Positions 14,663 through 22,397 of a stretch of DNA of 64,000 bases are shown piece by piece. Location of the stretch: NCBI RefSeq assembly GCF_021991835.1, contig NZ_JAHDAU010000001.1:620001-684000 (forward strand), written 5' to 3'. The stretch is from Polaribacter sargassicola (GTDB lineage: Bacteria > Bacteroidota > Bacteroidia > Flavobacteriales > Flavobacteriaceae). Position numbers and translations under genes: made by a program. The notes beneath the pieces are model-generated. The model was given only the letters and a program-made list of their open reading frames with translations, ran no database searches and was not told where the DNA came from. Position 1 is the stretch's first letter; the number at the start of each line of letters is the position of its first letter.

Positions 14663-17600
14663 ATGAAAGAAGGTTTAGCTGGTAAAATTGCAAAAGTCTT
14701 TATAGGATCAAAATTAACAGTGTTGCTAATGATCGTTTTTATGGTGATTGGAGTGTACAGTTCGTTTTTGATTCCTAGAGAAGAAGAGCCACAAATTGAT
14801 GTGCCAATGGCAGATATTTTTGTTGGATATCCAGGTGCGAGTCCTACAGAAGTAGAAAATAGAGTGGTAAAACCTTTAGAGAAATTAATTTCGAATATTA
14901 AAGGTGTAGAGTATGTGTATGCTACTGCAATGAACGAAAAAGCCATGGTAATTGTGCAGTTTTATGTGGGCGAAGATATTGAGCGTTCGTTTGTAAAATT
15001 ATACAATGAGATTAACAAACATATGGATAAAATGCCACAAGGTGTTACGTTTCCGTTAGTTAAAACGCGTGCTATTGATGATGTACCTATGTTAGGTTTA
15101 ACCTTGTGGAGTGAAAATTATGATGATTTTCAGTTGAGCCAAATGGCTCAAGAATTAGAAACAGAAATTAAAAAAGTAAATGATGTTTCTATAACTCATA
15201 AAATTGGAGGAAGAAACCGTCAGTTAAGAGTTGTTTTAGACAAAGACAAATTAGCTGCAAGTGGATTAGATTTCTTGTCGGTTTCTGAAATGATAAAGGC
15301 CAATAATACACAATTAACATCGGGTAGTTTTGATAAAAATGATACGGAATTTTTAGTAAATACAGGTAAGTTTTTAACTTCTGTAACAGATGTAGAAAAC
15401 TTGGTAGTTGGTGTGCAACAGAACCAACCAATTTATTTAAAACAAATTGCAACTATTTTAGATGGGCCAGAAATTCCTCAAAATTATGTGTCTTTAGGTT
15501 TTGGAAAAGCGAGTGAGAAATCTGCTGATTATAAATCAGAATATCCTGCTGTAACTATTTCTGTAGCAAAAAGAAAAGGAGCAGATGCAATGAAAATTGC
15601 AGAAGTTATTTTAGATAAAGTAGATCATTTAAGAACTACTTTAATTCCTGATGATGTGCACGTTGAAGTAACTAGAAATTATGGTGAAACTGCATCTCAT
15701 AAAGTGTCTGAATTATTATTACACCTTATTGGTTCTATCATTGCAGTAACTTTAGTAGTAATGTTAGCAATGGGTTGGCGTGGAGGATTGGTAGTATTTT
15801 TATCTGTGCCAATTACGTTTGCTTTAACCTTGTTAAGCTACTATATGTTAGATTATACTTTAAACAGAATTACGCTTTTTGCGTTGGTTTTTGTTACAGG
15901 TATTGTGGTTGATGATTCCATTATTATAGCCGAAAATATGCACAGGCATTTTAAGATGAAACGTTTGCCTTTTAAACAAGCTGCATTGTATGCAATAAAT
16001 GAAGTTGGTAACCCAACAATTTTAGCAACATTTACAGTAATTGCTTCTGTTTTTCCAATGGCTTTTGTATCTGGTTTAATGGGGCCTTATATGGCACCAA
16101 TGCCAATTGGAGCATCAATTGCAATGATTTTATCATTATTTGTAGCCTTAACAATTACACCTTATTTAGGATATATTTTCTTAAGAGAAAAAGATAAAAA
16201 AGGAGCTGAGGAGAAAAAAGAAAAGCCTTTAGAAGACACTTTAATTTATAGAATTTATAATAAATTAGAAAGACCTTTATTAGAAAACGGAACAAAAAGA
16301 TGGTTGTTTTTAGGAGGAACATTTTTGTTATTAATGGCAACTATGGGATTATTTGTTACCAATTCTGTTGCTGTAAAAATGTTACCATTTGATAATAAAA
16401 ATGAGTTTCAGGTGGTAATTGATATGCCAGAAGGAACCACTTTAGAAAGAACAGGTGTGGTTACTCAAGAAATTGCCCAGTATTTATCTACAAGACCAGA
16501 AGTGGTAAATTATCAAAATTATGTAGGTACTTCTGCTCCCATAACTTTTAACGGATTAGTTCGTCATTACGATTTACGTGGTGGCTCTAATATGGCAGAT
16601 ATTCAAGTGAATTTGGTTGATAAAGAAGAGCGTTCTATTCAAAGCCATGGAATTGCAAAATTATTAAGAGCCGAAATTCAGAAAATTGCAGCAAAATACA
16701 ATGCTAATGTAAAATTGGTTGAAGTTCCACCTGGACCACCAGTTTTATCTACAATTGTTGCTGAAGTTTACGGGCCAGATTATGATAAACAAATCGAAAT
16801 TGCGAATAGCGTTCAAGAAATTTTAAAAAACACAGACGATGTTGTTGATATTGATTGGATGGTTGAAGCAGATCAAAAAGAATATCAATTTGAAATTAAC
16901 AAAGAAAAAGCAATGTTGTACGGAGTTGCTCCACAACAAATTGCATATACCATGAACATGGCTTTATCTAACAGAGCAATTACAACGTTGTATGATGAAA
17001 CAGCTGTAGATCAAGTAGGTTTGGTGTTAAGTTTAGATGAAAAAGAAAAATCTACCATTTCAGATATTTCCCAATTAAAAGTAAAATCTAAACAAGGAAT
17101 GATGATTCCAATTGCAGATTTAGTAGAAATTAAAGAAACCATTGCCGCAAAAAGTATTTATAGAAAAAACCAAAAAAGAGTGGTTTATGTAATGGCAGAT
17201 ATGGCAGGAGAGTTAGAAAGTCCTGCATACGCAATTTTAGGAATGGAAGAAAAGTTGAATAGAATTGAACTACCAAAAGGATACAAATTAAACGAAATGT
17301 ATTTAGGTCAGCCAGATTTTGAAGATGATTATACTGTAAAATGGGATGGAGAATGGCAAATTACTTTAGAAGTTTTTAGAGATTTAGGAATCGCATTTTT
17401 AGGAGCCATTATCTTAATTTATATTTTAATTGTTGGTTGGTTTCAAAACTTTAAAGCACCAGTTGTAATGATGGTTGCTATACCATTATCGTTGATCGGT
17501 ATTATTTTAGGACACTGGATGATGGGAGCTTTCTTTACTGCAACATCTTTTATTGGAATGATTGCGTTAGCAGGAATTATGGTTAGAAACTCAGTTTTAT

Positions 17601-17857
17601 TAATCGATTTTATCAATTTAAGAATAGCAGAAGGAATTCCTATTAAACAAGCGGCTATAGAAGCAGGAGCAGTAAGAACAACACCAATTTTATTAACTGC
17701 AGGTACTGTGGTTATTGGAGCGTTTGTAATTTTATTCGACCCAATTTTTCAAGGACTGGCAATCTCACTAATGGGAGGTACTATTGTATCAACAGTATTT
17801 ACATTGTTGGTGGTTCCTTTAGTGTATTATATGATTGAAAAGAAAAATTATAAATAA
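14663..17857 (+). CDS. RND-family efflux permease (AcrB/MexB-like)
   Basis: A 1064-residue inner-membrane pump driven by the proton gradient. It has the usual twelve-helix layout with two large periplasmic loops. The N-terminal helix is followed by SSFLIPREEEPQIDVPMADIFVGYPGASPTEVENRVVKPLE, a typical opening for this subgroup. The proton-relay pair Asp417-Asp418 lies in TM4 (VTGIVVDDSIIIAENMHRH). The short linker and wide substrate loops are nearer the multidrug or acriflavine group than heavy-metal CzcA, but the substrate cannot be read from sequence. It forms a tripartite pump with the two upstream genes. Confidence 0.93.
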   Translation: MKEGLAGKIAKVFIGSKLTVLLMIVFMVIGVYSSFLIPREEEPQIDVPMADIFVGYPGASPTEVENRVVKPLEKLISNIKGVEYVYATAMNEKAMVIVQFYVGEDIERSFVKLYNEINKHMDKMPQGVTFPLVKTRAIDDVPMLGLTLWSENYDDFQLSQMAQELETEIKKVNDVSITHKIGGRNRQLRVVLDKDKLAASGLDFLSVSEMIKANNTQLTSGSFDKNDTEFLVNTGKFLTSVTDVENLVVGVQQNQPIYLKQIATILDGPEIPQNYVSLGFGKASEKSADYKSEYPAVTISVAKRKGADAMKIAEVILDKVDHLRTTLIPDDVHVEVTRNYGETASHKVSELLLHLIGSIIAVTLVVMLAMGWRGGLVVFLSVPITFALTLLSYYMLDYTLNRITLFALVFVTGIVVDDSIIIAENMHRHFKMKRLPFKQAALYAINEVGNPTILATFTVIASVFPMAFVSGLMGPYMAPMPIGASIAMILSLFVALTITPYLGYIFLREKDKKGAEEKKEKPLEDTLIYRIYNKLERPLLENGTKRWLFLGGTFLLLMATMGLFVTNSVAVKMLPFDNKNEFQVVIDMPEGTTLERTGVVTQEIAQYLSTRPEVVNYQNYVGTSAPITFNGLVRHYDLRGGSNMADIQVNLVDKEERSIQSHGIAKLLRAEIQKIAAKYNANVKLVEVPPGPPVLSTIVAEVYGPDYDKQIEIANSVQEILKNTDDVVDIDWMVEADQKEYQFEINKEKAMLYGVAPQQIAYTMNMALSNRAITTLYDETAVDQVGLVLSLDEKEKSTISDISQLKVKSKQGMMIPIADLVEIKETIAAKSIYRKNQKRVVYVMADMAGELESPAYAILGMEEKLNRIELPKGYKLNEMYLGQPDFEDDYTVKWDGEWQITLEVFRDLGIAFLGAIILIYILIVGWFQNFKAPVVMMVAIPLSLIGIILGHWMMGAFFTATSFIGMIALAGIMVRNSVLLIDFINLRIAEGIPIKQAAIEAGAVRTTPILLTAGTVVIGAFVILFDPIFQGLAISLMGGTIVSTVFTLLVVPLVYYMIEKKNYK

Positions 17858-17867
17858 AATTGTCAGA

Positions 17868-17928
17868 TCGAGCGCAGTCGAGATCAAAGAGAAACCTAAA
17901 AATTTAATTAGTTCTCGACTGCGTTCGA
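17868..17928. repeat. Dispersed palindromic repeat, copies 2 and 3, as an inverted pair
   Basis: Copy 2 (17868-17882, TCGAGCGCAGTCGAG) is the reverse complement of the CTCGACTGCGCTCGA core. Copy 3 (17914-17928, CTCGACTGCGTTCGA) has one change. Extended by one base at each inner end, the two arms pair over about 16 bp with a single G-T wobble around a ~29-base loop. The pair lies between the RND permease stop and the next small gene, as an AT-rich operon's only GC-rich segment. Confidence 0.8.
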
Positions 17929-17950
17929 ACGGGCATAAAAATAAAAAATT

Positions 17951-18256
17951 ATGAAATTAGTATTAGTTACAGCCGTAGAAGAATATCAAAAAGATGTTTT
18001 AGAAATATTTAAAAAAGCAAATATTGAAAATTTTAGTAGTTCAGATATTGATGGATATAAAAATGTTCCTACTATATTAAAAGCCTCTAGTTGGTTTGCT
18101 GCTGAAAAAAGTGGAAATGAATCTACACTGTTTTTCTCTTTTACAGAAGAACAAAAGATTGATAATTTATTCAATTTAATTGAAGAATTTAATCAACATT
18201 TAAAAACAAACAATCCGTTAAAAGCGATTGTTTTACCCATAGAAAGATTTATATAA
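17951..18256 (+). CDS. Small PII-like-fold protein of the efflux operon
   Basis: A 101-residue cytoplasmic protein with no signal or membrane segment. The pattern MKLVLVTAVEEYQKDVLEIFKKANIENFSSSDIDGY, then SSWFAAEKSGNESTLFFSFTEEQKIDNLFNLIEEFNQ, suggests the ferredoxin-like beta-alpha-beta layout of PII/DUF3240-type proteins. In Bacteroidota such small proteins often follow RND pump genes. It lies 93 bases after the pump gene and 18 bases before the DUF2892 gene. A signalling or metal-sensing role is possible but unproven. The fold assignment is from overall pattern only. Confidence 0.6.
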   Translation: MKLVLVTAVEEYQKDVLEIFKKANIENFSSSDIDGYKNVPTILKASSWFAAEKSGNESTLFFSFTEEQKIDNLFNLIEEFNQHLKTNNPLKAIVLPIERFI

Positions 18257-18274
18257 ATTTAAAAAAGAGAAAAA

Positions 18275-18460
18275 ATGTTAAATAAATATTTTAGAGTGAT
18301 AGTAGGGTTTATGGTGTTATTAACTGTTTTTTTAACTTACTATATAAGCGTTAATTGGTTGTGGTTTGGTGTATTTATTGGTGTAAATATGATACAATCT
18401 GCATTTACAAAATGGTGTTTGTTAGAAGTTATTTTGATGAAATTGGGAGTTAAAAAATAA
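18275..18460 (+). CDS. DUF2892 family small membrane protein (YgaP-type transmembrane domain)
   Basis: A 61-residue protein with two transmembrane helices in the DUF2892 pattern: a basic N-terminus, helix one (FRVIVGFMVLLTVFLTYYIS), then NWLWFGVFIGVNMIQSAFTKWC, including the conserved Gly/Asn turn and the Cys after the second helix, followed by LEVILMKLGVKK. DUF2892 domains occur alone or joined to rhodanese domains. The function is unknown. It ends the efflux operon. Confidence 0.8.
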   Translation: MLNKYFRVIVGFMVLLTVFLTYYISVNWLWFGVFIGVNMIQSAFTKWCLLEVILMKLGVKK

Positions 18461-18576
18461 TGGTTAATTAAAATTTACAGTTAAGAGCTAAAGATGTTAT
18501 CCACACTAGTTTTTTAATCTAGATTTATTATGTGTTGCTTTTTTTATGATATACTTTTTTTGTAGTACTATCAATA

Positions 18577-18603
18577 TAAAAAGCCTATTTAAAGGTTTTT
18601 TAT
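18577..18603 (+). terminator. Probable terminator of the RND efflux operon
   Basis: AAAAAGCCT, a short AT loop, and AGGTTTTTTAT form a weak but complete stem with a T-run, 117 bases after the DUF2892 stop. Confidence 0.5.
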
Positions 18604-18763
18604 GCTGTAATACGTGGTTGATTTTAAGTTTATTAAGTGGTTTTTCGTTAATGCGTTTTTGATAATTTAAAATGTGTAATTTATAATAAAGTAAATGTTA
18701 AAAACATATTAGATTGTGATTTAATAAAATATAGCGAAAAAAATTATTAATATAATAAAAATA

Positions 18764-18786
18764 GCATTTATTAATGCATTTTTTTT
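18764..18786 (+). terminator. Second terminator-like hairpin before the T9SS gene
   Basis: GCATTTATTAATGC has a 5-bp stem and a 4-base loop, followed by T8. The short stem makes this uncertain. It could end read-through from the efflux operon or a short transcript within this region. Confidence 0.4.
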
Positions 18787-18845
18787 ATTACTAAAAAATT
18801 AAAGAATTTATACTTTCGTGTTTCAATTATTAAAACTTATTATAA

Positions 18846-21284
18846 ATGAAAAAAATTACGTTATTACTCTTTTTAATTTTAACTACCATTTCTATAGATT
18901 TGAAAGCTCAAGTCAGTGTAGGTTTTGGTACATCTACTGGAAAAGGTATTCCAATAGAACCGTCTTATAAATATACATATTCGCAGACAATTTACTTGCA
19001 ATCAGAAATTTTAGCAGTAGAAGCAGGGGATATTACAACTTTAACTTGGGATTTTACAGGTACTTCTATAGATAACTCTAACGATTGGACTATCTATATT
19101 GGACATACATCTAAAACAAGTTTTGAAGCTGGAAATGATTGGGTAGATGTTTCTACTTTAACTCAGGTTTTTTCAGGTAATGTTACATTAGATGAAAACA
19201 ATAAAGTTGTTGTTGATATTACTGATTTTGCCTACAACAATGTTGATAATTTAATAATTGCTATAGATGAAAATAATGAAGAAAAAGATACCAGTGGAGA
19301 CGATTTTAATTGTTTTGTAACAGAAACAGATAGAAGTCTTACTTATATTAATAATGTTAATAATCCAGATCCTACAAGTCCTCCATACGCACTTTTTGTA
19401 AGAAATTGGGTTCCTAATATTGTTTTTGGTGGACTTGTTTCTCCAGTTTCTACACCATCATGTACAGAAAATTTACTGCCAGCAGATAATGAAACTGATA
19501 TTGAATTTACTGATGAAGAGATTACTTTAACTTGGGATGCGCCTTCTACAGGAGATGCACCAACCTCATATTATGTTTTCTTTGGAACAACTTCTGGAGA
19601 ATTAACTAATTTAGGATCTACCTCAGAAACAAGTATGATCGTTTCAGGAATAGAATATTCTACTACTTATTATTGGAGCATTGTTCCTGCCAATGCAGGA
19701 GGTATATCTACAGAATGTGCTACCGAATTTAGTTTTAGAACAGAAGATCCAATACCTCCAGCACCAAATGATCTTTTTTCAGGAGCTATACCAATCGTAC
19801 CTTCTGCTGAAGGAGCAGGCTGTTCAACATTTAATTTTGGTTTTACAGCTGATGGAACTACAGAAAGTGGTATGTACGATACTTGTGGAGGATTAAGTAT
19901 TGGAAGAGATAGATTTTATTCTTGGACAGCAACATCTGAAGCTTTATTATGGAATGATGGTTTAGGTGAACCGGGTATAGCAATATGGAATTCTGCAGGT
20001 ACATCTCTTGTTACATGTGAATCTTCATTTGCTCCTGATGACACTATCTTAAGTGGTTGGGAAATAGGAGATGAGTTAGTAATTCAAGTTTATGATTACG
20101 GAAACCCAACAAATGACCCAGCTTATGTAGATGATTATTCAGATATTAGTTTTTGTTTAGCAGAGTATACTTTTCCTGAAGCACCAGATTGTGCAGAAAA
20201 TCTAATACCGATTAATTTTTCTACAGACGTAGAACTTGTTAATAATTCTGTTACAGTTTCTTGGGATATGCCTTCTGGAGGAGAACCATTTGATAGTTAT
20301 GAAGTGTACTTTGGAACAAATAGTGGATATTTACAATCAATAGGTACAACAACTAACACAACTTATACTATTTCTTATCTTGATTATGCAACAACTTATT
20401 ATTGGGGTGTAGTTGCAGTTAATGGAGGTTCATTGTCACAAGGATGTAGTGAACATCGTTTTACAACAGAAGATATTCCTTCTATTACGCCACCATATTT
20501 ACATGACTTTAGTGATTTCCCTGGAAATTTATGGTCAGAAGCTGGTAATGGTTCAATTGAAGAAGGACCTTCTGGTACGTCTGGGAGTTGGAGTAGAACT
20601 AGTTATTTTGCAGGTGATCCAAACTCAGAAAATGGATCTTCAGCAAAAGTAAAGTTACATTATAAAAACTCTGAAGACTGGTTAATTAGTCCTGATTTTG
20701 ATTTAACACAGGGTACAACATATTTCTTAAATCTAGATGTTGCTTTAGTACCTTCTTTTGGATCAGATCCAACCTCTATGGGTTCTGATGATGAGGTACA
20801 TGTGTTAATTTTACCTGCAGGCAGTAATACTTGGGTGAGTCTTAAAAAATGGGATGCAGAAAATCTACCAAAAAACCCAGAACAAGAAGCCGTTGAAATA
20901 GATGTTTCTGATTATACAAGTAAAGCATCTACTGTTAAGTTTGCAATATGGGCAACAGATGGCTTAGTAAATGATGGTGAAAGCTATGATTTTTTTGTTG
21001 ATAACTTTCAAATTACTACAAGTAGTACACTTTCTCTTAAAGATAATGTAATTGAAGGACTTAAAATGTATCCTAATCCAGTAAATGAAGAATTATACTT
21101 TAAATCACAAGATAATAATATTGATGAATTAACTGTATATAACTTATTAGGTCAAGAGGTATTAAAAGTTCAACCAAATGTTTTAAGTACAGAAGTAGAT
21201 ATGTCAAACTTACTAACAGGTGTGTATATTGTTAAGGTTAAAGTTGGAAAAGAATTAGGTGTTTACAGAGTTGTAAAAAAATAA
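18846..21284 (+). CDS. T9SS-secreted surface protein with FnIII-like repeats and an adhesin-type jelly roll
   Basis: An 812-residue secreted protein. Signal peptide at residues 1-22 (ending LKAQ). An N-terminal beta-rich region follows (about 25-200). Two FnIII-like modules start at about 205 (CTENLLPADNETDIEF) and 448 (CAENLIPINFSTDVEL), share SYYVFFGT/SYEVYFGT and TTYYW, and are separated by a domain with conserved Cys (about 310-440). A cleaved-adhesin/MAM-like domain (about 550-730) contains WLISPDFDLTQGTTYFLNLDVAL. The C-terminal ~75 residues (LKMYPNPVNEELYF, LTVYNLLGQEVL, LLTGVYIVKV, YRVVKK) are a type A T9SS sorting signal. It is probably exported across the outer membrane and attached to the surface. 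Ligand unknown; a single-gene unit with its own terminator. Confidence 0.9.
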   Translation: MKKITLLLFLILTTISIDLKAQVSVGFGTSTGKGIPIEPSYKYTYSQTIYLQSEILAVEAGDITTLTWDFTGTSIDNSNDWTIYIGHTSKTSFEAGNDWVDVSTLTQVFSGNVTLDENNKVVVDITDFAYNNVDNLIIAIDENNEEKDTSGDDFNCFVTETDRSLTYINNVNNPDPTSPPYALFVRNWVPNIVFGGLVSPVSTPSCTENLLPADNETDIEFTDEEITLTWDAPSTGDAPTSYYVFFGTTSGELTNLGSTSETSMIVSGIEYSTTYYWSIVPANAGGISTECATEFSFRTEDPIPPAPNDLFSGAIPIVPSAEGAGCSTFNFGFTADGTTESGMYDTCGGLSIGRDRFYSWTATSEALLWNDGLGEPGIAIWNSAGTSLVTCESSFAPDDTILSGWEIGDELVIQVYDYGNPTNDPAYVDDYSDISFCLAEYTFPEAPDCAENLIPINFSTDVELVNNSVTVSWDMPSGGEPFDSYEVYFGTNSGYLQSIGTTTNTTYTISYLDYATTYYWGVVAVNGGSLSQGCSEHRFTTEDIPSITPPYLHDFSDFPGNLWSEAGNGSIEEGPSGTSGSWSRTSYFAGDPNSENGSSAKVKLHYKNSEDWLISPDFDLTQGTTYFLNLDVALVPSFGSDPTSMGSDDEVHVLILPAGSNTWVSLKKWDAENLPKNPEQEAVEIDVSDYTSKASTVKFAIWATDGLVNDGESYDFFVDNFQITTSSTLSLKDNVIEGLKMYPNPVNEELYFKSQDNNIDELTVYNLLGQEVLKVQPNVLSTEVDMSNLLTGVYIVKVKVGKELGVYRVVKK

Positions 21285-21307
21285 TTTTAATTCAATATAT
21301 TTATTTA

Positions 21308-21340
21308 AAGCATCCATAAATTATGGATGCTTTTTTATTT
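21308..21340 (+). terminator. Rho-independent terminator after the T9SS protein gene
   Basis: AAGCATCCATAA and TTATGGATGCTT form a perfect 12-bp stem with little loop, followed by a T-rich run. The A-rich stretch on the other side may let it also serve the minus-strand gene that ends at 21411. Confidence 0.85.
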
Positions 21341-21410
21341 TAAAAAGGTAGTTTGTTGGTGTAAACTATTAAGATATTTTAATGTTAAAGTTGTTGTATA
21401 ATCATAAAAA

Positions 21411-22313
21411 TTATTCCACAATCTTTTTAGGTTGTTCTAAAAGATATTTTTTTGAATATGCTCTTGTAAAATGTGCTCCGTAAAATAAAATTAAACTAGT
21501 ATAAGAAACCCATAACATTATTAAAATTATAGAGCCAGCGGCACCATAAGTAGAGCCTGGTTCTAACTCGCTAAAATATATTGCTAATAAATATTTACCG
21601 GCAACAAAAAGAAGAGATGTTAAAAAAGCTCCTATTCTAACAGCTCTCCAAGGCACATTGGCATTTGGTAAAACCTTAAACATTGCTGCAAAAACAAAAT
21701 AGATTGATGCTAGAGAAATAAAAATATCTAAGGTGAAAATTGAGTTTATTAAATCGTTAGATAGAATTTGTTTTAAATTTTGCTCAAAAGTACTTAGTAA
21801 AGATGTTAAAACTAAACTTATCAATAATAAAAAAACAATAATTAGAATAAAACTAAAGCTTTTTAATCTTACAAAAACAGTTTCTAAAATTCCGTTTTTA
21901 AATCTTGGTTTAGCATCCCAAATACTATCTAAGATATTTTGTATTTGAAAAAACACACCAGAAGAACCATAAACTAAAGTTGCAATACCAATAATTGTTG
22001 TGAAAAATGAAGTTTTTTGATCTCCATCATTTATCATCATTTGTTTAATAGTACCTGCTGTTTCAGCACCAATTGCTTTAGATATTTCGTCTAAAATTTG
22101 TCCTTCTACTATTTCTTTTCCCCAAATAGATCCAACTAAATTAAAAATTATAATTAGAAGAGCAGGTAATGATAATATGGCATAATAAGCTATAATTGCA
22201 GCTTTATTAAAAGGAGCATCATTAAACCAAGATTTAGCACTTGTAACTAATAATTGGGGTAAGTGTTTTAATTTAAATTTTTTATTTGTTAGCTTATCTT
22301 CTTTACCAGTCAT
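21411..22313 (-). CDS. YihY/BrkB-family inner-membrane protein
   Basis: A 300-residue protein with about six transmembrane helices. Family hallmarks are the N-terminal WFNDAPFNKAAIIAYYAILSLPALLIII, the QIQNILDSIWDAKPR motif at about 125-140 (family NxxW), and late helices with GSIILIMLWVSYTSLILFYGAHFTRAYSKK. YihY/BrkB proteins were once called RNase BN, but that activity belongs to another gene; they are membrane proteins of uncertain, possibly transport, function. The ATG is preceded within 2 bases by a 19-bp perfect inverted repeat. The gene upstream on the same strand ends 84 bases before it. Confidence 0.88.
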   Translation of the reverse strand: MTGKEDKLTNKKFKLKHLPQLLVTSAKSWFNDAPFNKAAIIAYYAILSLPALLIIIFNLVGSIWGKEIVEGQILDEISKAIGAETAGTIKQMMINDGDQKTSFFTTIIGIATLVYGSSGVFFQIQNILDSIWDAKPRFKNGILETVFVRLKSFSFILIIVFLLLISLVLTSLLSTFEQNLKQILSNDLINSIFTLDIFISLASIYFVFAAMFKVLPNANVPWRAVRIGAFLTSLLFVAGKYLLAIYFSELEPGSTYGAAGSIILIMLWVSYTSLILFYGAHFTRAYSKKYLLEQPKKIVE

Positions 22314-22315
22314 AT

Positions 22316-22359
22316 ATAGCTAATTTACAGAATAAATTTTTATTCTGTAAATTAGCTAT
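22316..22359 (-). promoter_or_regulatory. Strong perfect hairpin directly before the brkB-like start codon
   Basis: ATAGCTAATTTACAGAATA at 22316-22334 is exactly complementary to TATTCTGTAAATTAGCTAT at 22341-22359. The six intervening bases AATTTT can extend the stem by two pairs. It ends 2 bases from the ATG (22311-22313 on the plus strand) and has no T-tract, so it is not a standard terminator. In RNA it would bury the ribosome-binding region. Confidence 0.75.
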
Positions 22360-22397
22360 GTTAAAATGTTTATTTGTAATGAGATGGGTTTTTTAAT

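Larger units (their letters stand above)
18461..18845. other. 385-base intergenic region with two terminator-like hairpins
   Basis: No convincing gene. A hairpin AAAAAGCCT...AGGTTTTTT lies at 18577-18603 and a second, GCATT-TATT-AATGC followed by T8, at 18764-18786. TACTTTCG at 18811-18818, one base off TANNTTTG, is the best candidate -7 element for the T9SS gene at 18846. The only sizeable open frame (38 codons from 18547) runs through the first hairpin and has no family resemblance. Confidence 0.5.

Noticed and set aside
18547..18663. 38-codon open frame in the 18461-18845 gap
   Set aside because: It runs through a terminator-like hairpin, has no promoter or family-like pattern, and its composition is what AT-rich non-coding DNA gives by chance.
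21411..22313. Calling the BrkB-family protein ribonuclease BN
   Set aside because: Older annotation used that name for YihY, but the nuclease activity belongs to a different protein; this one is an integral membrane protein.
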